A stretch of 64,000 nt of DNA from Dokdonella immobilis (GTDB taxonomy: Bacteria; Pseudomonadota; Gammaproteobacteria; Xanthomonadales; Rhodanobacteraceae), in contig NZ_FOVF01000004.1 of NCBI RefSeq assembly GCF_900115085.1, positions 135,104 to 199,103 of the forward strand, given 5' to 3'. This document shows positions 35,279 through 44,476 of the stretch, in pieces. The translations under genes were made by a program, and so were the position numbers. Each line of letters opens with the position of its first letter. Positions within the stretch are counted from its first letter, which is position 1. The notes under the pieces are model-generated. The model searched no databases, was not told the origin of the DNA, and saw nothing but the letters and a program-made list of their open reading frames with translations.

Positions 35279-37534
35279 ATGACGATGCGATCCATCCTCG
35301 TGGTTGGCTGGCTGGCCGCGCTCTCGTGCGCGCCGATCACCTCGCTCGGCGCGGACAAGGCGGCGCAGGAAGCGCCGTCGCGACGCATGACGCTCGACCG
35401 CCTCTACAGCCTGCCCTGGATCATCGGCACGGCACCCGGCAATCCGGTGTTCTCGCCCGACAGTCGGCGCCTCGCGTTCCTCTGGAACGACGAGGGGACG
35501 AACTTCCGCGATGTCTGGGTCGTCGACGTCAGCGGTGGTGCGCCAAGACGGGTGACGGCGATGCCGCGACCGTCCGCGCCGGCGGATCCCGAAACCGATT
35601 TCCACAAGCTCGAGCAGGTCGAACGCGCCGAGACCGATGGCGGTATCGACGAAGTGACCTGGGCAGCGGACGGCCGGCACCTGCTTTTCACCCTGCACGG
35701 TGCGCTCTATCGCGTTCTGCCGGGCAAGTCACCCGAGCCACTGACCGAGGCCGGCTCTGCGGTCTCGGACCTGGCGGTTTCGCAGCGTGGCAATGTCCTC
35801 GCGTGGCGTGCGGATCGCGAGCTGAAGGTCATGCAACTTCGGCCGGGCAAGCACAATATCCGTGTGGTCCACGCCCCCGAGCAGGCACGGGCCTCCGTGG
35901 AATCGTTCACGTGGTCGGCAGACGGTTCGCGCATCGCATTCATCGAGTCCGATTCGACGGATGTCCCCCGACGCGGCATTCCCGACTACCTCGGCGAGGA
36001 GACGCGGCTCGTCGAGATCGAGCGCGCTTTCCCGGGCGAGCCGTCGGAGAGTCGCCGGGTCGGCGTGGTCGAGGTGAACGGCGCGGCGGTCCGCTGGATG
36101 GACCTCGCCGGCGATCCGCGCGATCTGATCTTCGACGTGCGCTGGTCTCCGGATGGTCGGCATCTGCTCGTCGATACGAGCGATCTCTACATCAAGCATC
36201 GACGGCTGCTCGTGGTCGACGCCGACAGCGGAAGGGCAAGAACGCTGGTCGAGGAATCCGATCCGCACAACGTCACGGCCGAATGGTGGGCCGATTGGGC
36301 GCCCGACGGAGCGAGCATCTTCTTCACGTCCGACCGGGGCGAAGACTATCGCGTCTACCGTCAGTCACTGGATGCCGAGGATGCGGTGCCCGTGACCTCA
36401 GGCAAGGGCGCGGTCTTCGAGGCGCGCATTTCGGCCGGAGCCGAGGCGCTTTTCGTCGTCGACAATGCAGGCAACGCCGAGTCGCGACGCGTTTCGCGCG
36501 TATCGCTCGATGGCGGGCAGCAGCGCCTCGTCACCCCGGAGCCCGGTGCGCACCATCCGGTCGTCTCGCCCGATGGCCGGTTCCTGGCCGACCTCTATTC
36601 GAACGATGTCACGCCGCCTGATTTGTATCTGCGCTCGACCCGCGCCGACGGGTCGAAGACCCGCCGCGTCACGCATTCGCCGTTGCCGGAATTCGATGCG
36701 TATCGCTGGATCGCGCCGAAGTATGTGACGTTTGCAAACGTCGAGGACGGCACGCGGCTGCATGCGCGCCTGACCCTGCCGCCCGACTTCGACCCGTCCA
36801 GGAAATATCCGGCGATACTCGGATCGGTCTACAGCAACTCGGTCCACAACGAATGGGGTGGGCGGATCTATCACCCGACCTGGGGGCTCGACCAGTTCCT
36901 CGCCCAGCAGGGCTTCGTGATCATGAATGTCGACATCAGCGGCAGTTCGGGCTACGGCAAGACCTTCCGCCAGCGCATCGGCGAGGACTACGGCGGTGTC
37001 GACGTCGACGATCTCTACAGCGCGACGCGATATCTGGTCGACCAGGGTTACGTCGATGCGGATCGGATCGGCATCTGGGGCAGCAGCTACGGCGGCCTGC
37101 TGACGACGATGTCGATGTTCCGCTATCCGGATGTATACAAGGCCGGCGTCGCCGGCGCACCGGCGACGAGTCTCTTCCATGCCCTGACCGGCGAGATGCG
37201 CACGATGATGGCACCGCAAGGGCACGAGGCGCAGTACCGCAAGTCGTCGGCTTTCCTGCGTTCGGGCGATCTTGAGGGGCACCTCATGATCATCCATGGC
37301 ATGCGCGACCCGATCGTGTTGTTCAAGGACTCGGTTACGCTCGTGCAGCGCCTGATCCTGCAGGGCAAGGACGTCGATTTCGTCGTGCTGCCGAACGCGC
37401 CACATGGCTGGGACACGCGCGGACTCGCCCAGACCCGCTTCGCCTTCCGCAAGCTCTACGAGCACTTCAAACGTTATCTTGGCAACCCCGAGCCTGCAGG
37501 CCAGGCGACCGAAGCCCGCACTGTCCCGCGCTGA
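35279..37534 (+). CDS. Exported S9-family (DPP4-like) peptidase
   Basis: A 751-residue serine peptidase. After a signal peptide (VVGWLAALSCAPITSLGA) come an N-terminal beta-propeller with repeated SPDGR/WSPDGRHLLV motifs and a C-terminal alpha/beta-hydrolase domain. The catalytic set is visible: nucleophile Ser in GSSYGG, Asp in HGMRDPIV and His in NAPHGWD. A GRIYHPTWGLDQFLAQQGF segment precedes the hydrolase core. It would remove dipeptides or cleave oligopeptides in the periplasm or outside the cell. The ATG at 35279 was preferred over 35252 because the signal peptide starts right after it. Confidence 0.9.
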   Translation: MTMRSILVVGWLAALSCAPITSLGADKAAQEAPSRRMTLDRLYSLPWIIGTAPGNPVFSPDSRRLAFLWNDEGTNFRDVWVVDVSGGAPRRVTAMPRPSAPADPETDFHKLEQVERAETDGGIDEVTWAADGRHLLFTLHGALYRVLPGKSPEPLTEAGSAVSDLAVSQRGNVLAWRADRELKVMQLRPGKHNIRVVHAPEQARASVESFTWSADGSRIAFIESDSTDVPRRGIPDYLGEETRLVEIERAFPGEPSESRRVGVVEVNGAAVRWMDLAGDPRDLIFDVRWSPDGRHLLVDTSDLYIKHRRLLVVDADSGRARTLVEESDPHNVTAEWWADWAPDGASIFFTSDRGEDYRVYRQSLDAEDAVPVTSGKGAVFEARISAGAEALFVVDNAGNAESRRVSRVSLDGGQQRLVTPEPGAHHPVVSPDGRFLADLYSNDVTPPDLYLRSTRADGSKTRRVTHSPLPEFDAYRWIAPKYVTFANVEDGTRLHARLTLPPDFDPSRKYPAILGSVYSNSVHNEWGGRIYHPTWGLDQFLAQQGFVIMNVDISGSSGYGKTFRQRIGEDYGGVDVDDLYSATRYLVDQGYVDADRIGIWGSSYGGLLTTMSMFRYPDVYKAGVAGAPATSLFHALTGEMRTMMAPQGHEAQYRKSSAFLRSGDLEGHLMIIHGMRDPIVLFKDSVTLVQRLILQGKDVDFVVLPNAPHGWDTRGLAQTRFAFRKLYEHFKRYLGNPEPAGQATEARTVPR

Positions 37535-37617
37535 ACCGGTCTCGACCATGCGCGCGTTGCGGCGTGCGCATGGTGCAAAACGTCGCTTGCGCGGCCAGAG
37601 CAGCAAAGGAGCATCAC

Positions 37618-37650
37618 CGAGGACACGCCAGATTCGTTGTCGCAGGGTAT
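37618..37650. repeat. GGGGACAC-type repeat copy
   Basis: gaggacacgccagattcgtt followed by gtcgc is a diverged copy of the dispersed repeat. Its right side is the point at which the recognisable part of the following pseudogene begins. Confidence 0.6.
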
Positions 37651-37675
37651 CGATGTCCCCGAATGTCCCTTAGCT

Positions 37676-38188
37676 TTGCATGGGCGAAAGGGCCGGTTTC
37701 GGGATCGACGACGTACACGGCCAGCTGTGCGGTGTCCGCAGCGGCAACCGGCAGCCTCTCGAACACGGCGACCGTCGGGGTCGGCGCAGGCGTCACCGAC
37801 CCGACGCCTGGCAACAACTCGGCAACCGACACCGATACCGTGGTGCTGCAGCGGCCCACTGCAAGTGACCGCGATCACGGCCGCGCTGGCGCCGTTCGCG
37901 GAAGTCGTGGGCGGCACCTGCGGTACGGTGCCGTTCAACCTGACTGCCGGATCCAGCTGTACGGTGCTCTACAGCTTCACGCCGACCGCGCCGGGTCCGT
38001 ACAGCCAGGATGTCACGATCACGGCCGATGTCGGCACCGCGACAGCGACCTTGTCCGGCAATGGCGCGGCCGGTGCAGTCGATGCAGTCGACCTCGATGC
38101 GGTCTCGCCCATGGCCGCCCTGCTCCTGCTGCGGGGCCTCGGGCTGATGGCGATGCGGACGATGCGACATAGCCGTCGGGTGTCCTGA
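37676..38188 (+). pseudogene. Remnant of a surface protein with DUF11-type repeat
   Basis: Two frames must be joined. From about 37676 to 37850 the translation reads as the end of a DUF11/TIGR01451-type repeat (SGSTTYTASCAVSAAATG, SLSNTATV, GVTDPTPGNNSATDTDT). Then the frame shifts and continues from about 37855 as a beta-sandwich unit (LQVTAITAALAPFAEVV, GSSCTVLYSFTPTAPG, YSQDVTITA). A hydrophobic and basic tail follows (SPMAALLLLRGLGLMAM, then RTMRHSRR) that looks like a decayed C-terminal membrane anchor. The 5' part is missing, cut at a GGGGACAC-type repeat. A proper terminator still follows. Confidence 0.72.
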
Positions 38189-38200
38189 CGGCGAATCCTG

Positions 38201-38229
38201 AAAGCCCGGAGCGCACGCTCCGGGCTTTC
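38201..38229 (+). terminator. Rho-independent terminator
   Basis: A perfect 13-bp stem (aaagcccggagcg / cgctccgggcttt) with a 3-base loop, followed by ctt. Strong GC stem plus A/T flanks on both sides, so it may work in both directions. It lies 12 bp after the pseudogene stop. Confidence 0.85.
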
Positions 38230-38466
38230 TTGCATCCGGCCCTGCCTTACTCACGCGGATGCCGGGCGGCTTCGAGAGCCGCAGCGGGAACAAGCACCGT
38301 TCGCCGCCTGGCGTGATCCGCCCGCAATCGCCATTGCAGACTCCCGACGCGTGACCCACACTTCGCGGCAATGTCGTGGAAGTCGGACCTGTTCGTTCCG
38401 GCTTCTGCGCGCCCTGACAGACCTCGCAAGCCTCACACCCATCACCCCTTCTCGTCCGGTACTGCC

Positions 38467-39084
38467 ATGAGCCTCGATGATCTGTCGCGAATGGTCCGGG
38501 AACACTCCGGGACATTCCTTTGCCACCGCATTCACGACGAAGAAATCACAAAGTGCGTGCATTTCGAGCACGTGGTTGGACCCGTTGCCGAGGAGGTCGA
38601 TGTTCCGGAGCTGGGTCGACTCCGCGAGTTCTACGCAACGTTCGGCAGCATCCTCTTCTACCACGACGAGAAGTCCGGGGACGCCGGTCGGTACCTTGCG
38701 CACCCTTCCGAATGGCCCGGCCTGGAAGGCGAACTCAGCGGATGGCTTGACATGCTGGATGAGGACGAACGCGATGACTGCTTGCCGGGCGGCGTCGATG
38801 CCTGCCTCGTCATCGGGGAGACACCGCAATCAGGAAACTACATCCTGGTTCAATCCGCTGGAGATGCCGCTGGCCAGGTCTTTGAATTCGACCATGATGG
38901 CCTGGAGTTTACCCATTGCGCCAACGACATCGTCGAGTACGTGCACAAGCTGCTCAGACCCGATGGCCGACTGCTGACCGACATCGCCTCCCACATGCGA
39001 TTCGTGGAGGGAGATTCAACCGATCAGTGGTGGATACGGGAGATGAAAGACAACGCCGGACTCGTCGTTGAGACGAGCGAGTAG
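38467..39084 (+). CDS. Hypothetical protein, possibly SMI1/KNR4 (SUKH)-like
   Basis: A 205-residue soluble acidic protein. The middle part (PELGRLREFYATFGSILFYH, then AGRYLAHPSEWPGLEGELSGW and YILVQSAGDAAGQVFEFDHDG) has the order and spacing of SMI1/KNR4-type folds, in which a loader segment is followed by a Gly-containing strand and a late FEFDHDG-like motif. Such proteins serve as toxin-immunity or scaffolding proteins. The ATG at 38467 starts the recognisable part. The family assignment is tentative and there is no neighbouring toxin. Confidence 0.6.
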   Translation: MSLDDLSRMVREHSGTFLCHRIHDEEITKCVHFEHVVGPVAEEVDVPELGRLREFYATFGSILFYHDEKSGDAGRYLAHPSEWPGLEGELSGWLDMLDEDERDDCLPGGVDACLVIGETPQSGNYILVQSAGDAAGQVFEFDHDGLEFTHCANDIVEYVHKLLRPDGRLLTDIASHMRFVEGDSTDQWWIREMKDNAGLVVETSE

Positions 39085-39179
39085 CCTCCGCACGATTGCG
39101 CATGGTGCGATATCCGGCGTGCGATGGCGGGTGGAGAAGCGGGAACAGGGGAAGAACGAAGCTGGATCCGGCTCGCCGT
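39085..39179. other. Short spacer, nothing recognised
   Basis: Between the SUKH-like gene and the transposase remnant. No signal seen. Confidence 0.4.
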
Positions 39180-39303
39180 GGATGGTCGCCGGAGACAGTC
39201 GGTCCCTGCGCGTTGCCACTTCTTCGTCGCTACCTGGTCGGATCGGCCCGAAGAACCGCATGCACATCGCTGCTCGTCACCGCATGGGCATACACGCCGG
39301 AGG
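39180..39303 (-). pseudogene. Remnant of a RAYT-like transposase
   Basis: On the minus strand one frame reads SGVYAHAVTSSDVHAVLRAD, which aligns with VGVYAYAVMSNHMHVVLRID of the intact gene at 28.9 kb. A second frame then reads PGSDEEVATRRDRLSPATI, which aligns with ARWNDEEVAVRWVRLFPAT. At least one frameshift separates the two parts, and the HMH metal motif is now DVH, so the gene is dead. Only about 125 bp can be recognised. Confidence 0.85.
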
Positions 39304-39608
39304 CGACGGACCCAGCCCCTCGACCGGATCGCTGCACGACGGCGGCGCGGCGGCCCGCGCCGAGAATGCGTACAACATGAGCACGAAGATCAGGGCCACG
39401 CAAAGCGTGGCGGTCGAAATGCAGTCGATTCCGGGTTCCGGATCGGACTCGCGGCGCATCGCACACTCCCCTCTCGCTCGCTCGGCATTGCAACCTTGCG
39501 ACAGCGGCTGGCGGAAGGCATGAAGGAACTCCGAAATTTCTCTTCAAATTTGCCTTGAGTCCGCCATTTGGGCGCGCTGATATCCCTCCGGCGCCGGCGT
39601 CCCGCGCT
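39304..39608. other. Spacer, nothing recognised
   Basis: About 300 bp downstream of the CadC-like gene with no credible gene or repeat. Confidence 0.4.
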
Positions 39609-42236
39609 TCAGTACGGGATGGGTGGCGGCATGCCATCGACCGCCACGCCGCGACGACCGAGCTCGGCCCGGGCCTGTGCGGAACCGGCGCCATCGGCCA
39701 GCATTTCAGCGCGCAGGGCGAGCAGCTCGAAGCCGGTGGCGCGCGCGCGTGCGGCGACCCGCTCGAGCGCGGGCCCCCTGCTGGCCAGTCGCAGCGACGC
39801 GCGCAGCAGGTCGACGCGCAGGGTCAGCAGGGCATCCGGATTCTCGAGCAGTTCCTTTTCGAGGTCATCGAGCATGCGTTCGGCCTGCTCGGCGCGGCCC
39901 TGGGCGAGCAGGGTGCCCGCCAGCAGCACGCCGGCCTGGGCGGCGGCGTGGGCGTCGTTTGCTGCGCGCATGGCACGGCGCAGCTCGCGTGCGGATTGTT
40001 CGGCGGCCTCGAGCCGGCCCTGGCGCGCGGCCAGCTCGCTCAAGTCGAGCTCGCTCATGCGCACCCAGTCTTCGAGCCCGGCGCGTTCGCGCAACTCCAG
40101 GGCCAGGCGAAAACCGGCGTTGGCCGATTCGTTTTCGCCACGCAGGGCCGCCTGGCGCGCACGCGCCGTTTCGATAGCGGCACGGCGCGGCGCCGGAATG
40201 CCCTCCTCGAGACCGATCGCCGACAACAGCGCGTCGGCGCCTTCGAGGTCGGCTCGCAACAACAGCAGCTCGCCGAGACTGGCCACCACCTGCAGGCGGA
40301 AGTCGCTGGCACCCATGCGCGAGAATCCATCGAGCGCCTCGCGGAAGCGCGCTTCGGCGACGCCGATGCGACCGGCGCGACGATCCTGCACACCGAGATT
40401 GAACTGCAGACGGGCGACGTCGAGCGTGGCATCGACGGCCCTGAATGCGCGCAGTGCCGCTTCGTTGGCCTCGCGGGCGGCGTCGACGCGCCCGGCCCGC
40501 GCATAGAGAATCGCCAGGTTGCTGCGCGCGATCGCCTCGCCGCGGCGATCGCCACCCCGCTCGAACAGGGCCAGCGCCCTTTCCCATTGTTCCTGCGCAT
40601 CGGCGGTTCGACCGGAGCGCGCCCGCAACATGCCCAGGGTATTGCGCGCCGATGCTTCACCGCCGATGTCACCGGCCTCGAGACAGGCCTTCAGGGCCGC
40701 CATGGCCGATACCTCGGCAGCCTCGAGATCGCCCGCACGCTGCTGGGCGATGGACAGCACATCGAGCGTACTGGCCTGCGCCCGCGGATCGCCGAGCTCC
40801 GTGGCTTCCTCGAGAAGATCATCCAATTCGGTCACGGCCCTGGCGTGTTGACCGCGGTTGGTCATGACGAACGCGGCATCGCGTCGGGCCGTCATGGCCA
40901 GGCTGTGCTGACCGAGCGCCGATGCCGACTCGGCGGCTGCCTCGAAGGCCGCGATGGCCTCGGCGAGCTTTCCTTCCTCGCGCAACAGGGTCGCACCGAT
41001 GATCTGCCTTCGCGGCGAGGCCGCAGGCCAGGGCGTCGCATGAAGCAATGCGTCGACGCGGGCCAGGCTCGTGCGGACTTCGCCGAGATTGCCGGCGAGC
41101 ATGCGTGCCGAAGCGAGTTCTAGCAGCGCGTCGACACGTGCACGATCGCTCGAAGCCAGACCGAAGGCGGTCTCGGCCGCCTTCGCGCGCGCCTTCTGGT
41201 CACCGCGAATGGCGGCCATGCGAGCTGTCATCAGGACCAGACGGGCGCGATCGAGGTCGGGCGACTTCGTGGCTTCGAGCTGGCCGAGCAGGTCAGCCGC
41301 TTCGCTCATGCGACCGGCGCCGATCAGCGCATCCAGCAGGCGGAATCCGGCATCGCTGTCGCCGGGATCGAGTTGGTGCAGGGCCTGCAGCGCAGCGATG
41401 GCCTCGCTGCGCCGGTACTCGAGACCGGCGCGGAATCCCTGCAAGCGAAGCTGGTCGGTTCGTGGCAGCTCACCCGCCACCGCAGCCGCCGCCTTCGCCC
41501 AGGCGCGCGCCTCGTTCAGGGCGCCGGAGCGCGCGCGGGTGTCGGCCAATGCGGTCATCGCCGCCACCGACCCGGGCTCGCGCTTGAGCACGCGCTCGAA
41601 GCGGTCGCGCGCGGTCAGCAGGTCGTCGCGGCGCAGCGCATCGATGCCGTGGCCATACCAGGCCAGTGCCTGCGGCTCGCGCGGTCGCCCTTCGTGCAGG
41701 ACCTCGACCGCCGGCCAGGCATCGTTGCGGTCGGCATCGCGCGCCGCCTGCCACGGCTGCCAGACCAGGATCGCGGCGGCGACGATCCCCGGCACCGCCA
41801 CCATCGCCGTCCACCTGCCCGCCGCACCGCGTGCTGACATCGATCCCGGCTCGGAGGCCACGTGCACCGGCAATTCGTTGGCCGCCGACTCGTTCGCGGC
41901 TGCATCTCCACCATCCGCCGCTTCGAGCAGAATCTCTGGTTGCAGCAGAAAACGGTAGCCGAGCTTGTGCTTGGTTTCGATGAAGGTGGAATTGCGTGCC
42001 GAGTCGCCCAGGGCCTGGCGCAATTCCCGGATCGACTGCGAGAGGACGCCGATGCTGACCGCCTGGCGACCCCAGACCTTGTCGAGCAGTTCGTCATGGG
42101 TGACCAGGCGCTGGGCGTTCTCGATGAGGTACCTGAGCACGAGAACGGTGATGGGCCTGAGCGCGATCTCGCCTTGCGGTCCGCGAAGCTGGGCATTGTC
42201 CGCGTCGAAGAGGTGGGAATCGAACCGATAGCGCAT
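39609..42236 (-). CDS. CadC-like winged-helix regulator with TPR region
   Basis: An 875-residue protein. Residues 1-98 are an OmpR/PhoB-type winged helix (ALRPITVLVLRYLIENAQRL, DKVWGRQAVSIGVLSQSIRE, KLGYRF). A membrane segment follows at about 142-161 (WTAMVAVPGIVAAAILVW), so the DNA-binding part faces the cytoplasm. The remaining 700 residues are about eighteen helical TPR-like units rich in Ala and Leu, which would be periplasmic and act as a sensor or protein-binding platform. This is the CadC-like one-component layout common in Xanthomonadales. Regulated genes are unknown; the divergently oriented hydroxylase/sulfotransferase pair starting at 42373 is the nearest candidate. Confidence 0.85.
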   Translation of the reverse strand: MRYRFDSHLFDADNAQLRGPQGEIALRPITVLVLRYLIENAQRLVTHDELLDKVWGRQAVSIGVLSQSIRELRQALGDSARNSTFIETKHKLGYRFLLQPEILLEAADGGDAAANESAANELPVHVASEPGSMSARGAAGRWTAMVAVPGIVAAAILVWQPWQAARDADRNDAWPAVEVLHEGRPREPQALAWYGHGIDALRRDDLLTARDRFERVLKREPGSVAAMTALADTRARSGALNEARAWAKAAAAVAGELPRTDQLRLQGFRAGLEYRRSEAIAALQALHQLDPGDSDAGFRLLDALIGAGRMSEAADLLGQLEATKSPDLDRARLVLMTARMAAIRGDQKARAKAAETAFGLASSDRARVDALLELASARMLAGNLGEVRTSLARVDALLHATPWPAASPRRQIIGATLLREEGKLAEAIAAFEAAAESASALGQHSLAMTARRDAAFVMTNRGQHARAVTELDDLLEEATELGDPRAQASTLDVLSIAQQRAGDLEAAEVSAMAALKACLEAGDIGGEASARNTLGMLRARSGRTADAQEQWERALALFERGGDRRGEAIARSNLAILYARAGRVDAAREANEAALRAFRAVDATLDVARLQFNLGVQDRRAGRIGVAEARFREALDGFSRMGASDFRLQVVASLGELLLLRADLEGADALLSAIGLEEGIPAPRRAAIETARARQAALRGENESANAGFRLALELRERAGLEDWVRMSELDLSELAARQGRLEAAEQSARELRRAMRAANDAHAAAQAGVLLAGTLLAQGRAEQAERMLDDLEKELLENPDALLTLRVDLLRASLRLASRGPALERVAARARATGFELLALRAEMLADGAGSAQARAELGRRGVAVDGMPPPIPY

Positions 42237-42372
42237 GGGTCCAGTCTAACCGGCATCGATGTCGCCACAACCGGCCCCGCTGGCGGATTTTCGCCGACCG
42301 GGCAGCTTGCCGACATGAACGCGAGCCACCACGATAGAATGAAGGCCCGGTCGAGAACCCAACCTTCCTCCA

Positions 42373-43029
42373 ATGCTGTCGCTACCTGACCATCCCGTGC
42401 TGGACAAGATCGCCCTGATCGGCGGTTGCGCGCGGCTGCCGATTGGGTTCGACGCCGAGCGTGCATTGGCCGAAGTGGCCGCCCTGCCGGCCGACCACTG
42501 GGGGCACCGTGGCGGCCGCGTCGGTGTGCACAATCCGGCCCAGGCGATTTTCCTGCGCGGCCACGCGCCGGCCGAAGGCGAATTGCCGGTCGAGGATCGC
42601 GAGGTACTCGACCGCCTGCCGACCTTGCGTGACGTGATTGAAAGGATCGTGCCGGCCCCGTCCATGCGTTGCCTGCTGGCCCTGCTGCCGGCCGGTGCCG
42701 TGATCGCCCCGCACATCGACCAGGCCGACTACTTCAGCAAGACCCTGCGCCTGCATTTTCCGCTGACCAGCAACGAGCATGTCTGGATGTACAGCATCGA
42801 TCGGTGCTACCGCATGCGACCGGGCGAGATCTGGGCGCTCAACAACAGCGCGCGGCACGGCGTGGTGAACGCCGACGCGAGCGAATCGCGCCTGCACATG
42901 ATCTGCGACTTCCTTGCCAGCCCCGAACTGCTCGACCTGCTCGCCCGCGCCGATCGCAGCCTCGGCCGGCCCGATGCCGAAATCGAGCGGCAGATGCTCG
43001 CCGCCCCGCTGCCCGCGCGGCGCGCATGA
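42373..43029 (+). CDS. Aspartyl/asparaginyl beta-hydroxylase-like 2OG oxygenase
   Basis: A 218-residue cytoplasmic non-haem iron oxygenase of the Asp/Asn beta-hydroxylase (PF05118-like) type. The HxD...H iron site is H114-x-D116 (APHIDQAD) and H162 (SARHGVVN). Arg173 (ESRLH) is placed to bind 2-oxoglutarate. The ATGA overlap with the next gene, a sulfotransferase, shows tight co-translation. A protein at 44.5-46.4 kb fuses the same two activities. Together these point to hydroxylation and sulfation acting on one substrate, which is not identified. An alternative is that the protein hydroxylates a small molecule or lipid rather than a peptide. Confidence 0.83.
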   Translation: MLSLPDHPVLDKIALIGGCARLPIGFDAERALAEVAALPADHWGHRGGRVGVHNPAQAIFLRGHAPAEGELPVEDREVLDRLPTLRDVIERIVPAPSMRCLLALLPAGAVIAPHIDQADYFSKTLRLHFPLTSNEHVWMYSIDRCYRMRPGEIWALNNSARHGVVNADASESRLHMICDFLASPELLDLLARADRSLGRPDAEIERQMLAAPLPARRA

Positions 43030-43721
43030 TCGCGACCAGTCGTTTCGTCTATGTGCATCTGCACAAATCGGGCGGCACCTTCGTCAATGAGTGCCTTGAG
43101 CGATTCTTCCCGGACGCCCGCCGGCTCGGCTATCACCTGCCGGCCAGGTTGATCCCGGAGGATCTGCAATCGCTGCCAGTGCTCGGCTTCGTGCGCAGTC
43201 CGTGGAGCTATTACGTCTCCTGGTACACGTTCCAGGCGCAGATGGCCCGACCCAATGCACTGTTCCGCTGCGTCAGCGAGGATCGACGGCTCGATTTTCC
43301 CGGAACGATCCGCAACCTGCTCGATCTCGGCAACGACGACGACCGGCTCGATGCGCTGCTGGCCCAGCTTCCGGCGACCTACGGCCAGCAGGGACTGAAC
43401 CTGCCCGGGTTCGCGCTGGCGCCGATCCGTGGCAGTGGCAAGGGCTTCTACAGCTTCCTGTTCGACTACATGTACGGCGACAGCCGTGGCCCGCTGGCGA
43501 TCGGTCGGGTCGAGTCGCTGCGCAGGGACCTGCTCGATTTCCTCGGCCGGATCGAGCAGCCGATCAGCGCCGAACTGCGCGCCTTCATCGAACAGGCGGC
43601 GCCGCGCAACACCTCGACCCACGGCAGCTACCGCGACTACTACGACGACGCGCTGGCCGCACTCGTCGCCGAGCGCGACCGCCACGTCATCGAAGCCTTC
43701 GGCTATCGCTTCGGGGCCTGA
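43026..43721 (+). CDS. Sulfotransferase family protein
   Basis: A 231-residue PAPS-dependent sulfotransferase-like protein. The 5'-phosphosulfate loop is HLHKSGGTFV (about 11-20), and the 3'-phosphate site is VLGFVRSPWSYYVSWY (about 51-66). The remainder has helical segments typical of the family, though short. The start ATG overlaps the TGA of the hydroxylase gene. It would transfer sulfate to a hydroxyl on a protein, glycan or small molecule. Confidence 0.82.
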   Translation: MIATSRFVYVHLHKSGGTFVNECLERFFPDARRLGYHLPARLIPEDLQSLPVLGFVRSPWSYYVSWYTFQAQMARPNALFRCVSEDRRLDFPGTIRNLLDLGNDDDRLDALLAQLPATYGQQGLNLPGFALAPIRGSGKGFYSFLFDYMYGDSRGPLAIGRVESLRRDLLDFLGRIEQPISAELRAFIEQAAPRNTSTHGSYRDYYDDALAALVAERDRHVIEAFGYRFGA

Positions 43722-43761
43722 GGGGCATCGCGGTAGCTCTGCCGCGCCCCCGGCATCCGGC

Positions 43762-44349
43762 CTACTTGCGCTTTGCCGGCTTGGCCGGCTCGCCCTTCTT
43801 GCCGAGCGCCTCGAGCAGCGTGCTCATGTCTTCGGCATGCTCTTCCTCGACCGCGAGGATCTCTTCCATGATGCGGCGCGTGGTCGGATCGGCATTGCCG
43901 AGATAGGTGACGATCTCGCGATAGCTGTCGATCGCGATGCGTTCGGCGACGAGGTTCTCCTTGATCATGTCGACCAGATCGTCGCCCTCGACATAGTCCG
44001 AATGGCTGCGCGTGAGCAGGCCCTCCGGTGACAGGTTCGGCGCACCGCCGAGCTGGGTGATGCGCTCGGCGATGCGGTCCGCATGCCCTTGCTCCTCGTT
44101 CGCATGCTCGAGGAATTCGGCGGCGACGCTCTGCGCATTGATGCCCGAAGCCATGTAGTAGTGGTACTTGTAACGCAGTACGCAGACGATCTCGGTGGCT
44201 AGCGCCTCGTTGAGGATCTTGATCACGGTCTCGCGGTCGGCCTTGTAGCCTTCGGTGACCGCGCCGCGTTCGATGTGCTCGCGCGCACGCTTGCGGATGT
44301 TCTTGATGTCGGAAACGAAGGGTTTGCTTGCTGGATTGTTGGCGGCCAT
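43762..44349 (-). CDS. Ferritin-like (bacterioferritin-type) protein
   Basis: A 195-residue four-helix protein with two ExxH-type di-iron motifs: EALATEIVCVLRY, then EHANEEQGHADRIAERI, ENLVAERIAIDSYREI and AVEEEHAEDM. A Lys/Pro-rich tail (GKKGEPAKPAKRK) follows. The ATG at 44349 has an aaggag site 9 bp upstream. It belongs to the ferritin/bacterioferritin superfamily and would store or detoxify iron. It sits between two gene sets encoding iron-dependent hydroxylases, so a role in iron supply is possible but unproven. Confidence 0.85.
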   Translation of the reverse strand: MAANNPASKPFVSDIKNIRKRAREHIERGAVTEGYKADRETVIKILNEALATEIVCVLRYKYHYYMASGINAQSVAAEFLEHANEEQGHADRIAERITQLGGAPNLSPEGLLTRSHSDYVEGDDLVDMIKENLVAERIAIDSYREIVTYLGNADPTTRRIMEEILAVEEEHAEDMSTLLEALGKKGEPAKPAKRK

Positions 44350-44476
44350 GGGTTTGATCTCCTTGCGTGGATGACGCGGGCCTGCCCGCGCGTTCGCGAA
44401 AATCGCGGACACGTTGCGGCACGGCGAAGCCCGACCATTGTGCAGATCGATCTACAGCCAAAGCTGAACGGAGCCG

